A stretch of DNA of 64,000 nt from the NCBI GenBank assembly GCA_028583605.1, contig CM053336.1:23421004-23485003 (forward strand). The letters are read 5' to 3'. The notes beneath the pieces are model-generated. The model did not search any database. It saw nothing but the letters and a program-made list of their open reading frames with translations, and was not told where the DNA came from. Below, one piece after another: positions 49,701 through 61,309 of the stretch. Position numbers and translations under genes: made by a program. Source of the stretch: Dastarcus helophoroides. Its lineage: Eukaryota > Arthropoda > Insecta > Coleoptera > Bothrideridae. The first letter of the stretch is position 1. Every line of letters begins with the position of its first letter.

Positions 49701-50115
49701 TAAAAAATTTGTTATAGTCATAGATATAATAACTGATGAAACAAATTTCTTAATATCCAAACCTAAATTAGGAAATCAAAATTCTAATATTTCTGGTGAT
49801 GATGAAACTAATAACTTAAAATTAGTAGAAAAATCTGATAGTAATAAATCAGATGAAACGTCTGAATTAGTTGATGAAAATAAGTCAAATAAAAGGGTGA
49901 AATTGGACGGTAAATGTGTTAAAAATAGTATTGAAACTATTAGTAATGAGACTTTATATGAAAATAATAAAAGTGAGAAAAACACATTACCTGAATTCAG
50001 GAAGAGTGATGGGATTAAAAATCGTCCGGTGATATTAAAGACGATATGTTTGATGATAGTTTATTATCGGCTTATTCTATTGTATGTAAAATTCCTAAGT
50101 CATATGATGAAATAA
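49687..50115 (+). pseudogene. Copia pol linker remnant
   Basis: An open frame of Ser/Asn/Glu/Lys-rich, probably disordered sequence between the integrase and RT blocks, as is usual in copia polyproteins. No motif is visible. It ends just before the RT start in another frame. Confidence 0.6.
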
Positions 50116-51897
50116 ATTCTCTTTTAATTATTAGTACTTGGTCATTAGTAGACAAAATGGAAAATAAAAACATCTTTGGATGTAAGCGGGTATTTATACT
50201 TAAAAACGATGAATTTGGTAATCCGTTAAAGCAAAAAGCCCGACTTGTAGCCCAAAGGTTTAGTCAATAATATTTAATAGATTACAATGAAACATTTGCA
50301 CCTGCAGCAAGAATATCAAGTTTTAGATTCATGATTGGTTTCGCTAATCAATTTAATTTATTAGTTCATCTTATGGATGTGAAAACAGCATTTTTAAATG
50401 GCGAATTAAAAGAACAGATTTACATGAAAGACCCAGAAGGTGCAGAATGTAAAAGTAATCAAGTCTGTAAATTACATAAAGCTTTGTATGGGTTAAAACA
50501 GGCAGCTAAATGTTGGTTTGAGGCATTTAAACAGACACTAATAAATAAAGGATTTCAAAATTCTGAACCAAACCGTTGCATTTATATTTTAGATAGAGAA
50601 GATATTAATGATAAATCTCTATGTTGTACTCTACGTAGATGATCTGGTAATTATTACAGCAAATGGTACAATGAAAAGTTTTAAAGGGTGTTTAGTGCAT
50701 ACATTTTGTATGTTTGATTTAAAAGAAATAAAACTTTTCCTGGGTATTAGAATCAATCGAATTCAAAATAAAACAAGTGCTTATATGAAAACAGTTTAAA
50801 ATAAATTTAATATGTCAGATTGTAAAGCTGTAAGCAATCCTATTGAAAGTAAATTAAACTATGATGCTTTAAATTCTGAAGAAAATTAAGATGCCCCTTG
50901 TCGAAATCGGATAGGTTGTTTGTGGCTATTAATGTAATGAGACTATTATGCGATTAATAATAATCGAGACAGGCGATGCGGCGTTAGCCCATTCGTCTAG
51001 CCATGTCCGAGATTGTTTAAATCGCTAATAATTGAGTTGCATTCAAAGCTTTATCGTATCATTGACAACGATGACATAAAAAAATCAACAAACTTTTAAC
51101 ATGAAATTTGTATATGGGGTATTATGATAGATGACTAACGTATTATGTGCTACTAAGTTATTAGGAATCTGCTAAATATTATGAAGTTAATAATTATCAA
51201 AAAAATTTAATTTTTAAGACACTTAATTTTCAATGATACGATTAATTCATATAATATTATGTACTTGACCAGATTTAAGTACCGCGGTCAATATTTTGAG
51301 TCGATATATTAATACAAATAATAAAGAACCTTGGCAATGTTTAAAAAGAGTTCTAAGGTACCTAAAAGATTCTAAAGATCTCAAATTAACTTACATTCAA
51401 AGTAATTATAACAAAATATTATCTGGTTATGTTAATTCAGATTGGGGTTGCAGCGATAAAAATGACAGAAAAAGTACAACAGGTTATTTATTTAAATTAT
51501 TTGATAATTGTACCATATGCTGGAATACAAAAAGGCAAGTATCAGTAGCAGCTTTATCCACTGAAGCAGAATACATGGCTCTTTTTGAAGCCGTTAGGGA
51601 AGCATTATGGTTAAAATCTCTTGCAAATAGTGTTAAATTAAACATAACTGAACCAATTATAATTTTTGAAGATAATAATGGATGTATCAATATAGCTAAT
51701 AATCCAACATATCATAAAAGGTTAAAACATATTAATATAAAGTACCATTTTTCAAGAGAGCAGGTTGAGAAAAATATAATAAAATTAAAGTATATTCCTA
51801 CAGGTGACTAATTGGCAGAAACTTTAACAAAGCCATTGCCAAGTGTGAAATTTTTCCAGGTCAGAGGTCAGAAGTGGAATGGGTCTACAGTAGGGTG
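50116..51897 (+). pseudogene. Copia reverse transcriptase and RNase H remnant
   Basis: The RT reads GCKRVFILKNDEFGNPLKQK (50178 on), then a stop in place of Gln/Glu, MDVKTAFLNGELKEQIYM, LYGLKQAAKCWFEAF, a 1-base shift, and LYVVLYVDDLVIIT with the catalytic YVDD near 50630. A 317-bp insertion (50937-51253) splits the end of the thumb region. RNase H follows (SDWGCSDKNDRKSTTGYLF, VAALSTEAEYMALFEAVREA, FEDNNGCINIANNPTYHKR). After a stop at 51809 the conserved tail LAETLTKPLP ends at 51897. Confidence 0.9.
50937..51253. mobile_element. 317-bp insertion in copia pol
   Basis: Copia coding sequence resumes in the expected order on either side (LM-Y before; ILC-T-x-PD-L-S and AVNILSRY after). The inserted DNA has no coding capacity. 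Near its ends TATTATGCGATTAAT resembles the reverse of AATTAATCGTAT-type sequence, hinting at imperfect terminal inverted repeats. Type unknown; borders are uncertain by about 5 bp. Confidence 0.55.
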
Positions 51898-52251
51898 ATG
51901 GTTACATTAAATTAAAATTACTTGTATAGATGTAGAATAATGGTCTGGTTGGGTTTTTTTGAACAACCGGATTAATTTTTGAGTGGGATTGCTGGAAATC
52001 ACGTTCAAAGCGTGAGAGCAAAAATCTATCGGTGCTTACTTTAAAGTAAAATATTAGACACCCTCGAATGCTTTATGGGTTTCTGTGAATCTTTTACGAA
52101 CTGAAATCTGATACGAGTACTTCAACTTATTTGGAACACCTTGAGGTGGATAATTAATGCTAAGAACGCTGGTCAGTCTCTTTTCTGAAAATCGGTTTCA
52201 AGGAATTAACGCTGACCTGTAGATTGGCGGTGTATCATGAAATAAAACAGA

Positions 52252-52561
52252 TGTATTTGGAAGTATTACGAAAGATTTCGTTTCGACTGTGAAGTTGATG
52301 TTATAATTTCGTCTCGACAACACACACCATCCGAGACCTCTTGTGTAAATAAAGTCTGGATATGATAACAAAGGCCTCCACGGCCAGAGTCAGTACAGGA
52401 TATACTTCTTCCGGGATTGGACCGTGTCAAAGAACCACTAAAAGTGTTCTAGTAGTTCTTTGACACGGTCTAATCCCGGAAAAAGTATATCCTGTAAAGT
52501 ATGGATAATTAAAGTGTGGTGTTTCATTAAACTAAATAGTTCATACACATCCCATTTCCAA
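52252..52561 (+). repeat. Copia 3' LTR, split by a nested insertion
   Basis: 52252-52362 and 52498-52561 together match the 5' LTR. They are separated by a 135-bp family B insertion flanked by AGTCTGGATA and AGTATGGATA. Confidence 0.8.
52363..52497. mobile_element. Inverted pair of family B tails inside copia LTR
   Basis: The left arm (read on the minus strand) starts GAACACTTTTAGTGG and runs through TTCTTTGACACGG... to GGCCTTTGTTATCA. The right arm (plus strand) starts GTAGTTCTTTGACACGG and ends at CCTGTA. Both correspond to the segment of 57940-58025 after the hammerhead. The head-to-head arrangement with a 10-bp target duplication is typical of complex PLE insertions. No hammerhead core is included. 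Confidence 0.7.
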
Positions 52562-52581
52562 TATGCATGATAACTTAAATT

Positions 52582-52690
52582 TAATCAAGTAATGGAATAT
52601 AGCAAGATCATTAATAATTGTAAAGAAATGCGTATGAGGTGCATTTAATAGACTTAGCAACTTTTTGTGATATTAAGTTTTTATATGATA
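52582..52690 (-). repeat. Orphan copy of the IR 5' flank
   Basis: Aligns with 40330-40450 upstream of the receptor gene, with substitutions and short indels. A receptor copy would lie just to the left, where the copia element now sits. Neither that side nor the far side of the copia element (before 47416) shows receptor coding sequence. 52691-52939 holds nothing recognised. Confidence 0.45.
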
Positions 52691-52939
52691 AATGGCTTCT
52701 AAGGGATCATAAATCAATTTTAAAAGGTGTGGTAATTTGACATTATTACCTCTATTATAATTTATATTGAGTATCCCAACGAAAATTAGGCAAGAGAGTT
52801 TTCTTCAATAAAAGCTTGGAAGTAAATTAACGCCGGGACACTTAAATTATATAGGGTAGTATTATATAAACTTTTTTTGTCATGGTCCGGTTATTTTTAT
52901 GCTTCCCCTTTGTGATCAACTACAGATTGTTGGACTATC

Positions 52940-54780
52940 TTAAAACTCCGTTTTCTTTTCAAAACTTAGACACAATTTTAAAGTTAGAAATCAAGAGGTC
53001 GTCTTTTTTATAGGACTTTTTTAATTTTTTTCTCAAAATTTTACATCTAAAGCCCAAATTGAAGTTTCAAAGATCGACCAATTTCTTTTGAATCTTATAA
53101 CTATGTAGCTTTTTTACCATGCTGAGTTTCTCTTTAAATGTCGATACTTTTTTAAATATTTTTTTCTAATACATTTAATTCTGCAGATATTTTTAAGATC
53201 TCAAAGTTAAAAATACATAATTTTTTTTCCCAACATTTTGGCTAAAACTTGCTATTTTGAATTTCAAAGTCAAAACTTCAAGAAAAAAAATGAAATCTTT
53301 TATTATTGCAGCCCAAAGCCCAAATTTGGAAAAAGATCAAACTTTGAAAGCAACCACCAAGATAAAGTTTTTCGAAAAATTCCCAATTTAAACTATCAAT
53401 TTTTTATAGTTAACCTAAAATGAAATTTTTTTGTATTTCAACATTTTTCCAAAGACTTTGACTCTAGAAATCGTACAGTTTTTTTCTCAAAACTTTTGTT
53501 AATTAAGGTTAAATTGTCCTTTTATTTTTTCCAACACAAAATTTTATTTATTCATTTATTTGTATTTTCTAAATTTAAACTCGTCTTTTTTCTATGGGTA
53601 GTTTTACTTAGATTTTTTTAGCACAAATAAAATTTTCAGAAAAAGCTTAAATTTGAGAAACACTAAAATTCTAAAAGATTTGAACTTTTAAAAAAAGGTA
53701 AAATTTAAAAAAATTAATTACGTACAGGATAGTTCTCGCGAAAACCATACACCTTTAAGCTTCTGCATCTTAATTATTTATCATCACATCAGATAGTTCA
53801 ACAAGAAGCATACATTGATATTTAATTATTATTTTTAATAATGTAACAAGAACGTCTTTAACAAATAATAATAAAACATTTTTTTAAGTGTCGGATACGA
53901 ATAAAAATAACCGAGATAGGAAAGGTCAAAGGTCTATAGTTTTCACGTAAACATGCTGTACAAAAAATTTGAAATTAAAACAAGTAAAATGTTTTTAGGT
54001 CAAAAAACCTACAAAGAGTAATTTTCGAGAGAGTCAAAATGTGCAAAGAAAGAAAAAATCTACTTTAAAAAAATTTGACAACTTTTAAGAGTTGCAAGAA
54101 AGTCGAAATTTTAAGACAAAGTAGGAAATTTAAAAAATAACTCAACTTTTTTAAAAGAAAAGTTCTTATATTTTAAAGAAGGTAAAAGTTTTGCCGTTAA
54201 GTCAATAACATGCAAAAAAGTCGAAATTTCGAAATAAGTACAGAAATTATCAAAATAGGCAAGTAAAATTTTCAAAAACCAACATTTTAAAAAAATTAAA
54301 ATTCCTGGAAATGTAAATTTTGAAAAGAAAATATTCTTAAATGTCGAAGTTTTAAAAATGGACAAAATTTCCTATAAAAAAATTAGTAATGCGTGAAAAT
54401 TTTCTAAAAAGTTTTTTTTAATTCGTAATTTTCAATAAGGAAATTCTTCAAAAAAGTTGAATTATTTTTAAAGAGTCAACATTTTTAAAAGTATTGAGAT
54501 TGTCAGTCAGAGTTTTCAAAAAAGGATCAACTTTGAAAAAGGTTGACATTCGCAGTCGACCGCAATTTTCAAAAAGAAAAGTTAAATTATTCAAAAAAAG
54601 TGAAAAAGTTCAGGAAAATAAAAAAATGAAATTTTTGCTAAAATTTCAGTTATATATTATAAAAGTCAAACTATTCATTAAAAAAATCTAAAAATAAAAT
54701 TCATTTCAGAAATCATGGTTTTAAACGGTCAAAATTTAAAGATCTTCTGCAAAGAGATAAGAATAAATCTAAATTTATTA
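52940..54780. repeat. Degenerate short-repeat islands
   Basis: Two islands (52940-53720 and 53990-54780) with a plain AT-rich gap. The first is mostly T-rich then mixed. The second is purine-rich on the plus strand, built from AAAAAAGTCGAAATTTT-like units. Open frames inside are low-complexity. Confidence 0.55.
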
Positions 54781-54813
54781 CAAGTGAAAATTTTACTTTG
54801 TTTTACCATTAAG

Positions 54814-54925
54814 GATTTATATACCAATATTGTCCCTTGAAATCAAGAAAGTTTAAAAAACCCAACAAAGGCTGCTCTAACGCATTTCGATATCAAAGCT
54901 GTCATCTGCAGAAAGATACTATATC
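54814..54925 (-). repeat. PLE 3' tail, family A, second copy with decayed hammerhead
   Basis: The reversed sequence aligns with 7012-7128: TCTGCAGATGACAGCTTTG, ATATCGAAATGCGTTAGAGC, then AGCCTTTGTTGGG and AAGGGACAAT. The core CTGCAGA departs from CTGANGA and helix II no longer pairs well, so it is inactive. No PLE coding sequence lies upstream of it. 54926-56129 holds no gene; 55867-56110 shares a diverged block (CACGTAATACGTAGGTGAGC) with 58480-58520. Confidence 0.65.
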
Positions 54926-56129
54926 TCTTTGAATATGATGGCTTGGCACACAAAATAAATAAGGCACATTTTAAGCACCGCCTCTCTCGATCTACCCGCT
55001 ACTCGTTAAGTTCTGTTAAGTAATTTCCAGATTTTTTGAAAGGATACAAAAAGATATGAAGTTGTACCAAATCTCATTCAGATATCTGTACACGTTTCAG
55101 AACTATTAATTAAAAACTATAATTAGGAATTAAACTTTCACACCCTCTAACTCGTAACGAAGCATTTTACGACACATGTTTAAGTAGACTTTTCGTCTTA
55201 TTTTCAGCTCTAAAATACGATCCTGAATTTATGGTACGACTTTTAGAATCGTCTGGTATAATCCCTGGCTGCAGGTTATGTTTGATCGCAGATGGCGTGC
55301 AGTAAAAATTGAAAAATGTGTTCGATTTGAAAAGATGATATTTTATTTTAATTCGCACATCATAACTATAAAAATGTTTAGTTTAAAAATATTGCGGAAT
55401 ATATTAAATTGGAAGCAATGATGGGAAATTGAATAAAAATTAAAATCACACGATCTGTGTGCGTTCAATAATATATACACAGTGTCACATAAGACGCGAG
55501 ACCTGGCATAACGTACGATCTTCTCTGTTAGTTAAGGTGACGAGAAAATTTCAAGTTTAAATGAAATCATTTTTAGAGTTTTGAGATTTATCGATAGTGA
55601 AATTTTATTTGATGACCAAAAAAATTTCACAGCTTTCAAATAATATATTATATATTAATAATATAAGATATCTAAATTACAAATTTTATGACTAAAAAAA
55701 AAATAATAATCTTGCCCTTTGTGAATTTCTCGCAAATATTTGTATACCAAATGAAAGAAAAACTGTTGATATATTGATATATAAATTTAGTTTTTAAATA
55801 AAGAAGGCAAAGTATTTGAGTCTGCCACTGTGTCTACTTAATAAATTAATAAATCTCTGAGCCCCGACTAACTGACGACGCATAGCTTAAACCGTCGTGT
55901 CTAAGAACATGAAATTTCGCACAGGTATTTCACGTAATACGTAGGTGAGCATTGACAGAGGTTTATTTAAAATTCGGTCTCTAAGGTGGTAAAAGTGGAT
56001 ATTGATATCCATTAAAATGTATGCAATGAATAACACACGTGATTGTATTTCAAGGTGTCTGTACGCTTGAAGAGCTGACGTCGTAGAAGAATATGTCGCC
56101 ATACGCATTTATCTACATTTTTTCAGTTG

Positions 56130-57600
56130 ATTAATTTTTTTTTAATATAAACTTCTAAACATTTCAGTTTTAAACCCGAAATTTTAGCTTTAATTTAAAA
56201 TGTTTAAATTGAGATTTTGAGGAACCTTTTCTTAGACATTTTGAAGTTTCTTCTTAAAACGCCATCATTTGCAAATTGTGCCTTTGAACTGAAAATTTCA
56301 AAAAACAGTTTTGTAGAAATTTAAATTTAAATTCAAAATTTTGCTTTGTGTTCTTTTGTGTTCCAATTTCTATTTAGACTTTAAACTCGACAATTCTTCT
56401 TAATTTCGACTATTTTTGAAACATTTCAACTTGGACTTAAAATATACTTCTTTTTAAAATGCCAGCTTTAAAGCCGAAATTTAGTTAAGTTTCGAATTTG
56501 TTTTATACAATCCGCTTAATATTATTTTTATCACTCTAAATTTAGAATGTCATATTTAAAAAAAATTATAATTGACAGAAATATGCGAATTTTTTAAATG
56601 GTTGTTACAAAATTTAGAAGTTTTTACAAACAGTCATGGGTGAAGTTAGGTGGGGGCTAAATGGTCTTAGCTTCTAAAGAGCTTAAAATAATCTCCCAAA
56701 AAAAGATATGAGATCATATATTTTTTGGTGAATACAAAATGCAAATAGGAAAGGATCTATTTTTTTAATTTTTGGTCAACAAAGATTGATTGGCCCAAAT
56801 AGGAAAATAGAAACTAAGGACCTGAGGGTTCTTTGCCTTTTTTTTTTCTTTGGTCGACAAAAATTGATTGATCGAAAGAAATAATATAATAAAAATTAAC
56901 GACCTTTTTTTTGGTCGACAAAATTTGTTTGCTCTAAATATCAAAATATAAAAGGCCTTCAATGATATTATGCTGGGAATTTCTTAGCCCCCACATCAAA
57001 TGGCCTTACTCAACAATGCAAAAGGTCAAAATTTAGAAAAAGGTAGAAATTTTGAAAATAAAATATAATTTCTGAAAAAAGTCCTAATTTTGAGAAAAAA
57101 ATCTAAATTTGATTAAAACGTATTAAACAATTTCCAAAAAATTTCAACAAAGATATAAATTTTTAAACAGAAAAGTAGATATCTTACAAAGATAAAGGTT
57201 TTAAATACACCCTAAAAATTCTAAAAGAAGTTGAAAAGTTTTAAAAGTTGAAATTTTACAAAAAATTAAATTTTTAAAAAAGAGGGAAATTTCCAAAAAG
57301 AAGTTGCATTTTTTGGCATTTTTAGATCAAAGAAAATTTTAATTTTAAAGAAAAGTGGGTGCCTCGAAAAAGGTAGAGGTTTAAAAAAACGATAAAAGTT
57401 CTGAAAAATTTCAAAAGTCGAAATTTTCCAAAAAATTTAATTTTTCAAAACAATGAATACTTTCGAAAAAAAATCAACCATTTTTGATAAATGTCGAGTT
57501 TACTACATAAAGGTCAAATTCCTAGGAAAAGTCGAAATTTAAAGAAAAAAATCAAAACTCCCAGAAATACTCTTAATTTGAACAAAAATGGAAATAATAA
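56130..57600. repeat. Degenerate short-repeat islands
   Basis: Pyrimidine-biased to about 56560, then a mixed gap with three diverged copies of a TTTTTGGTCGACAAA-type block (56770-56940), then purine-biased AAGTCGAAATTTT-type repeats from 57000. No coding sequence. Confidence 0.5.
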
Positions 57601-57649
57601 TGTAATATGGTCATACTAGGTGAGCCAAATATGTGTAGTATTTGCCTGC

Positions 57650-58035
57650 TTACACCATTACACCAACAACAGTTTTGCTAAGAGTTTCGCCTCTGGTATG
57701 GTGACATACTGAGTTACCCTGCTCTTCTGTCTAAACTTTCTTATCCTTTGTACCAATTTTCAATTCAGAAGAGTTTCGCCTCTGGTATGGTGGACATACT
57801 GAGTTGCCGTGCTCTGATGTTTTAAAATTGGCCTTTTATTTTTATTTTTCTTTTTTGCATATTCCCTCATATTCCTCTTTTCATCTATTTTTCTTTCTTT
57901 GTTCCTGAAGAAGCCCCCTACGATGGTGGGCAAAACGTCGAACACTTTTAGTAGTTCTTTGACACGGTCCAATCCCGGAAGAAGTATATCCTGTACTGAC
58001 TCTGGCCGTGGAAGCCTTCGTTATCAACATCCTTG
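57650..58035 (+). repeat. PLE-type terminal repeat, family B, copy 2
   Basis: Contains two tandem units (AGAGTTTCGCCTCTGGTATG... at about 57680 and 57769), a T-rich spacer, the hammerhead-like motif at 57901, then TAGTAGTTCTTTGACACGGT, CAATCCCGGAAGAAGTATAT and GGCCGTGGAAGCCTTCGTTA. It matches 22722-23040 reversed over most of its length. Confidence 0.65.
57901..57943 (+). ncRNA. Hammerhead-like motif, family B, one core change
   Basis: Helix I GTTC (57901-57904) pairs with GAAC (57940-57943); core CTGAAGA (57905-57911) is intact. Helix II GCCC/GGGC (57913-57916 with 57928-57931). AAAA stands where GAAA is required; ACGT palindrome as helix III; C17 at 57939. Only the G12-to-A change departs from a functional core, and the sister copy at 22781-22823 has that G but a different lesion. 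G12 is catalytic, so this copy is probably inactive. Confidence 0.7.
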
Positions 58036-58087
58036 TTCCGAACTACCTCAAGATATAGCCGAAATGACGTGTTTATATTAGGGTTGT

Positions 58088-58369
58088 TAGGGATGTGATA
58101 TCTCGGATCAAGATACGAATATATTCCGAATATTACATCGGTTTTGGTTACGGATACGGATTTGAAATTATTTGGGATGTTCGATTGATTCGGATATTAT
58201 TTCGGTTACAGATATCTTTAAACTACTTTAGGGATATGATATCTCGGATCAAGATACGAATATATTCCGAATATTACATCGGTTTTGGTTACGGATGCGG
58301 ATTTGAAATTATTTGGGATGTTCGATTGATTCGGATATTATTTCGGTTACAGATTTCTTTAAACTACTT
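58088..58369 (+). repeat. 141-bp tandem duplication, two copies
   Basis: 58088-58228 and 58229-58369 are almost identical (both contain ATATCTCGGATCAAGATACG and GATTGATTCGGATATTATTT). The open frame across them is repetitive because of this; it is not a gene. Confidence 0.85.
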
Positions 58370-58647
58370 TTGTTGAGCAAAAAAGAAATATTAAAATTAT
58401 ATTTACTTAATAAAACTCTAAAAACTTACTGAAAGACAACCCATAACCTATTCGGATCAGTTTAAACGCATACAATTTCACACATAAGTCCCTTATATAA
58501 CGTAGGTGGGCACTAAGAAAAAATTTTCGAAAATTCGCCCCCCGCAAGAGTGTTAAATAGAGAATGAATATTTGTATGAAAGTTCCTCGTTTTTGAAGTT
58601 GGAAATATGAAAATTGGTGTTTAGATTTCAGTTTATAAATAAGACTT

Positions 58648-61226
58648 ACAAGGAAAGGTCGCGAAGTGTCCGGCGCCGATTTTGCTAATTTTTGGATATG
58701 TTTTAAAGGACCAAAATCTAAGAGACACATATTTTTTTTATCGGCTGATAAACGGTTTTAAGGGTAGTTTTACCCCCTCAAAGTTGAGGCAAAAAATGCA
58801 GATTTTGCTATTTCCCACATACCAAAAATGATATTCGAGTCGTTTCTTTTTCCAAAAGTTTTGTTTTGACGGAAAATAAAAGAAAAACATTTTTTCAAAA
58901 TTTTCCCGCCCTCCTCATGGGGGCAAACTACCCCATTTAGAAGTTTCTTAATCATAAAAATGGTAATTACGTCAGCAAAATTTTGAAAAAAATATATGTT
59001 ATTTTATACACCAAAACTAATTTTACCTGTTTTTGGATTTTGTCGAAAAATATTTTTTTGGGGGTAAACACCACTTACACGAATACGTATATGATAGGAT
59101 GTATTTTTATGATTTCTGTTTTATTTTTTTTTCTGAAGCGAAGTATTTCGACGAGAAACTAAAAAAATTATTTTTTAAGATTTTTTCGGTGACCCTTCAA
59201 CCCCACCCATCACCCTTCCTTTATAGGAGGGTGAGCTACCTACTTAAAAAAACGGAAAATTCGAGATTATTATGATCCCTCTACTATCTATATACACCAA
59301 AAGAAAAGTTTACTAATTTTTTTTAACCTCACCCCTCCTGATAGGGGTAAATTACCCCTTATGAAATTTTTAATTAACAAGAAAATAGTCATTATAACAG
59401 CCAAATTTTGAAAAATAAATGTTATTTTATACATCAAAATTAATTTAACTTTTATTTGGGTTCTGGTGAAGGAAAGTATTTTGGGGGTAAACACCCTTTA
59501 AGTCAAACACGTATATAATAGGATGTATTTCAACGAGGAATTAGAAAATTAATTTTTTTGAACTTTTCCAGTCACCTCTCTTCTCCTCTCTCCACCTTAT
59601 CTTACCAGAGGGTGAGTCATCTACTTAAAAAATCGGAAAATTCGAGATCATTACGATCTCTTTTTATACACCGAAATAAATTCTAAACTTTTGCACCTTC
59701 GTAAGGGGGTAAACTACCCCTTCCTGAGGTTTTTGAGTATTCAAAAAATTGTCATTATAACAGCAAAATTTTGAAAAAAAAACACTAATTTTATATACCA
59801 AAATTTATTTTATTGAATTTTTTTGGGGTTTGTCGAAGAAAAATTTTTAGGGGTAAACACCCTTTAGAGCAAATACGTATATACAATATCTATATAAAAA
59901 CTGCGGTCAGTTGTCTGAACTTTATAAAAATTTAGAAGTTTTGTATATTAGATATACCTACACGAGAAATATGGGAATTTACCAAAACAGTGTATATTAT
60001 TATGGCGGTAAAGATATTCGTTTCTTTTTTTCCTGGAACGAAATATTTCAACAAGAAACAATAAAAATAATTTTTCCGAATTTTTCCAGCCACACCTCGC
60101 GTCCTATTTCTATCAGAAGGATAAGTCACCTGGGATGGGAAATGCAAAAATTTAAAACCTTTCTAAACTCTGTTTTGTGTTATCTAGAATTTCCAGTTTT
60201 TCAAGTAGATAGCTAACTGGCTCACTCTACTGGTATGCAAAGACGAAGGATGGGAAGTAGAACCAAAATTTAAAAATTATATTTTTCTACCTTCTTTAAA
60301 ATACTTCGTTTCAAAAATAACGAACCGAAAATTATACAAATATATCTCCTATTATATATAAATATTTGCGTTAAAGGGTGTTTACCCCCAAAATATTTTC
60401 CTTCACCAAAACCCAAATACAGGTAAAATTAATTTTGATGTATAAAATAACATTTATTTTTTAAAATTGAGCTCTTTTAATGACTATTACCTTGTTAATT
60501 AAAAATTTCATAAGGGGGTAATTTACTCCTATCAGGAGGGGTGGAGGTAAAAAATTTTGGTAAACTTTTCTTTCGGTGTGTACAGATGTAGATGGATCAT
60601 AATAATCTCGAAATTTCCGGTTTTTTAAGTAGGTAGCTCAGCCTCCTCTAAGGGAAGGGTGGAGGGTGGGGATGAGGGGTCACCGAAAAAATCTTAAAAA
60701 ATTATTTTATTAGTTTCTCGTCGAAATACTTCGCTTCAGAAAAAAAATAAAACAAAAATCATAAAAATACATCCTATCATATACGTATTCGTGTAAGTGG
60801 TGTTTACCCCCCAAAAAAATTTTTTTCGACAAAATCCAAAAACAGGTAAAATTAGTTTTGGTGTATAAAATAACATATATTTTTTTCAAAATTTTGCTGA
60901 CGTAATTACCATTTTTATGATGAAAAAACTTCTAAATGGGGTAGTTTGTCCCCATGAGGGGGGTGGGAAAATTTTGAAAAAATGTTTTTCTTTTATTTCC
61001 CGTCAAAACAAAACTTTTGGAAAAAGAAACGACTCAAATATCATTTTTGGTATATGAGAAACAGCAAAATCCGCATTTTTTGCCCCAACTTTGAGGGAGT
61101 AAAACTACCCTTAAAACCGTTTATCAGCCGATAAAAAAAAAATATGTGTCTCTTAGATTTTGGTTCTCTAAAACATATCCAAAAATTAGCAAAATCGGCG
61201 CCGGACACTTCGCGACCTTTCCTTGT
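58648..61226. mobile_element. Large fold-back element, ~870-bp arms with internal repeats
   Basis: 58648-59520 and 60345-61226 are inverted copies sharing, from the tips, ACAAGGAAAGGTCGCGAAG, CGGCGCCGATTTTGC and TTTATCGGCTGATAAACG. Inside, a unit containing GGGGGTAAACACC...ACG(A)ATACGTATA recurs at about 59060, 59480 and 59850 and inverted at 60370 and 60800. Many GGGGTAAACTACCCC-type palindromes occur. No transposase recognised; frames mirrored in both arms are not genes. Confidence 0.75.
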
Positions 61227-61309
61227 TAGTTGTATCAGTGATCTTGACAATTCATCCCCTTGCGTTAATCTACTTAGGCTAATGCAATAAATTCATGCAT
61301 TAATGCATT

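Larger units (their letters stand above)
47416..52561 (+). mobile_element. Ty1/copia LTR retrotransposon, decayed
   Basis: Both LTRs are recognisable (47416-47580 and 52252-52561, the latter enlarged by a nested insertion). Gag, protease, integrase, reverse transcriptase and RNase H remnants lie between in copia order on the plus strand. The pol region has stops, frameshifts, a deletion in integrase and a 317-bp insertion. LTR divergence and damage indicate an old copy. Confidence 0.9.

Noticed and set aside
58095..58730. Frames with repeated peptide (58095-58376) and mirrored frames in fold-back arms
   Set aside because: They result from the tandem duplication and inverted repeats, not from a gene.
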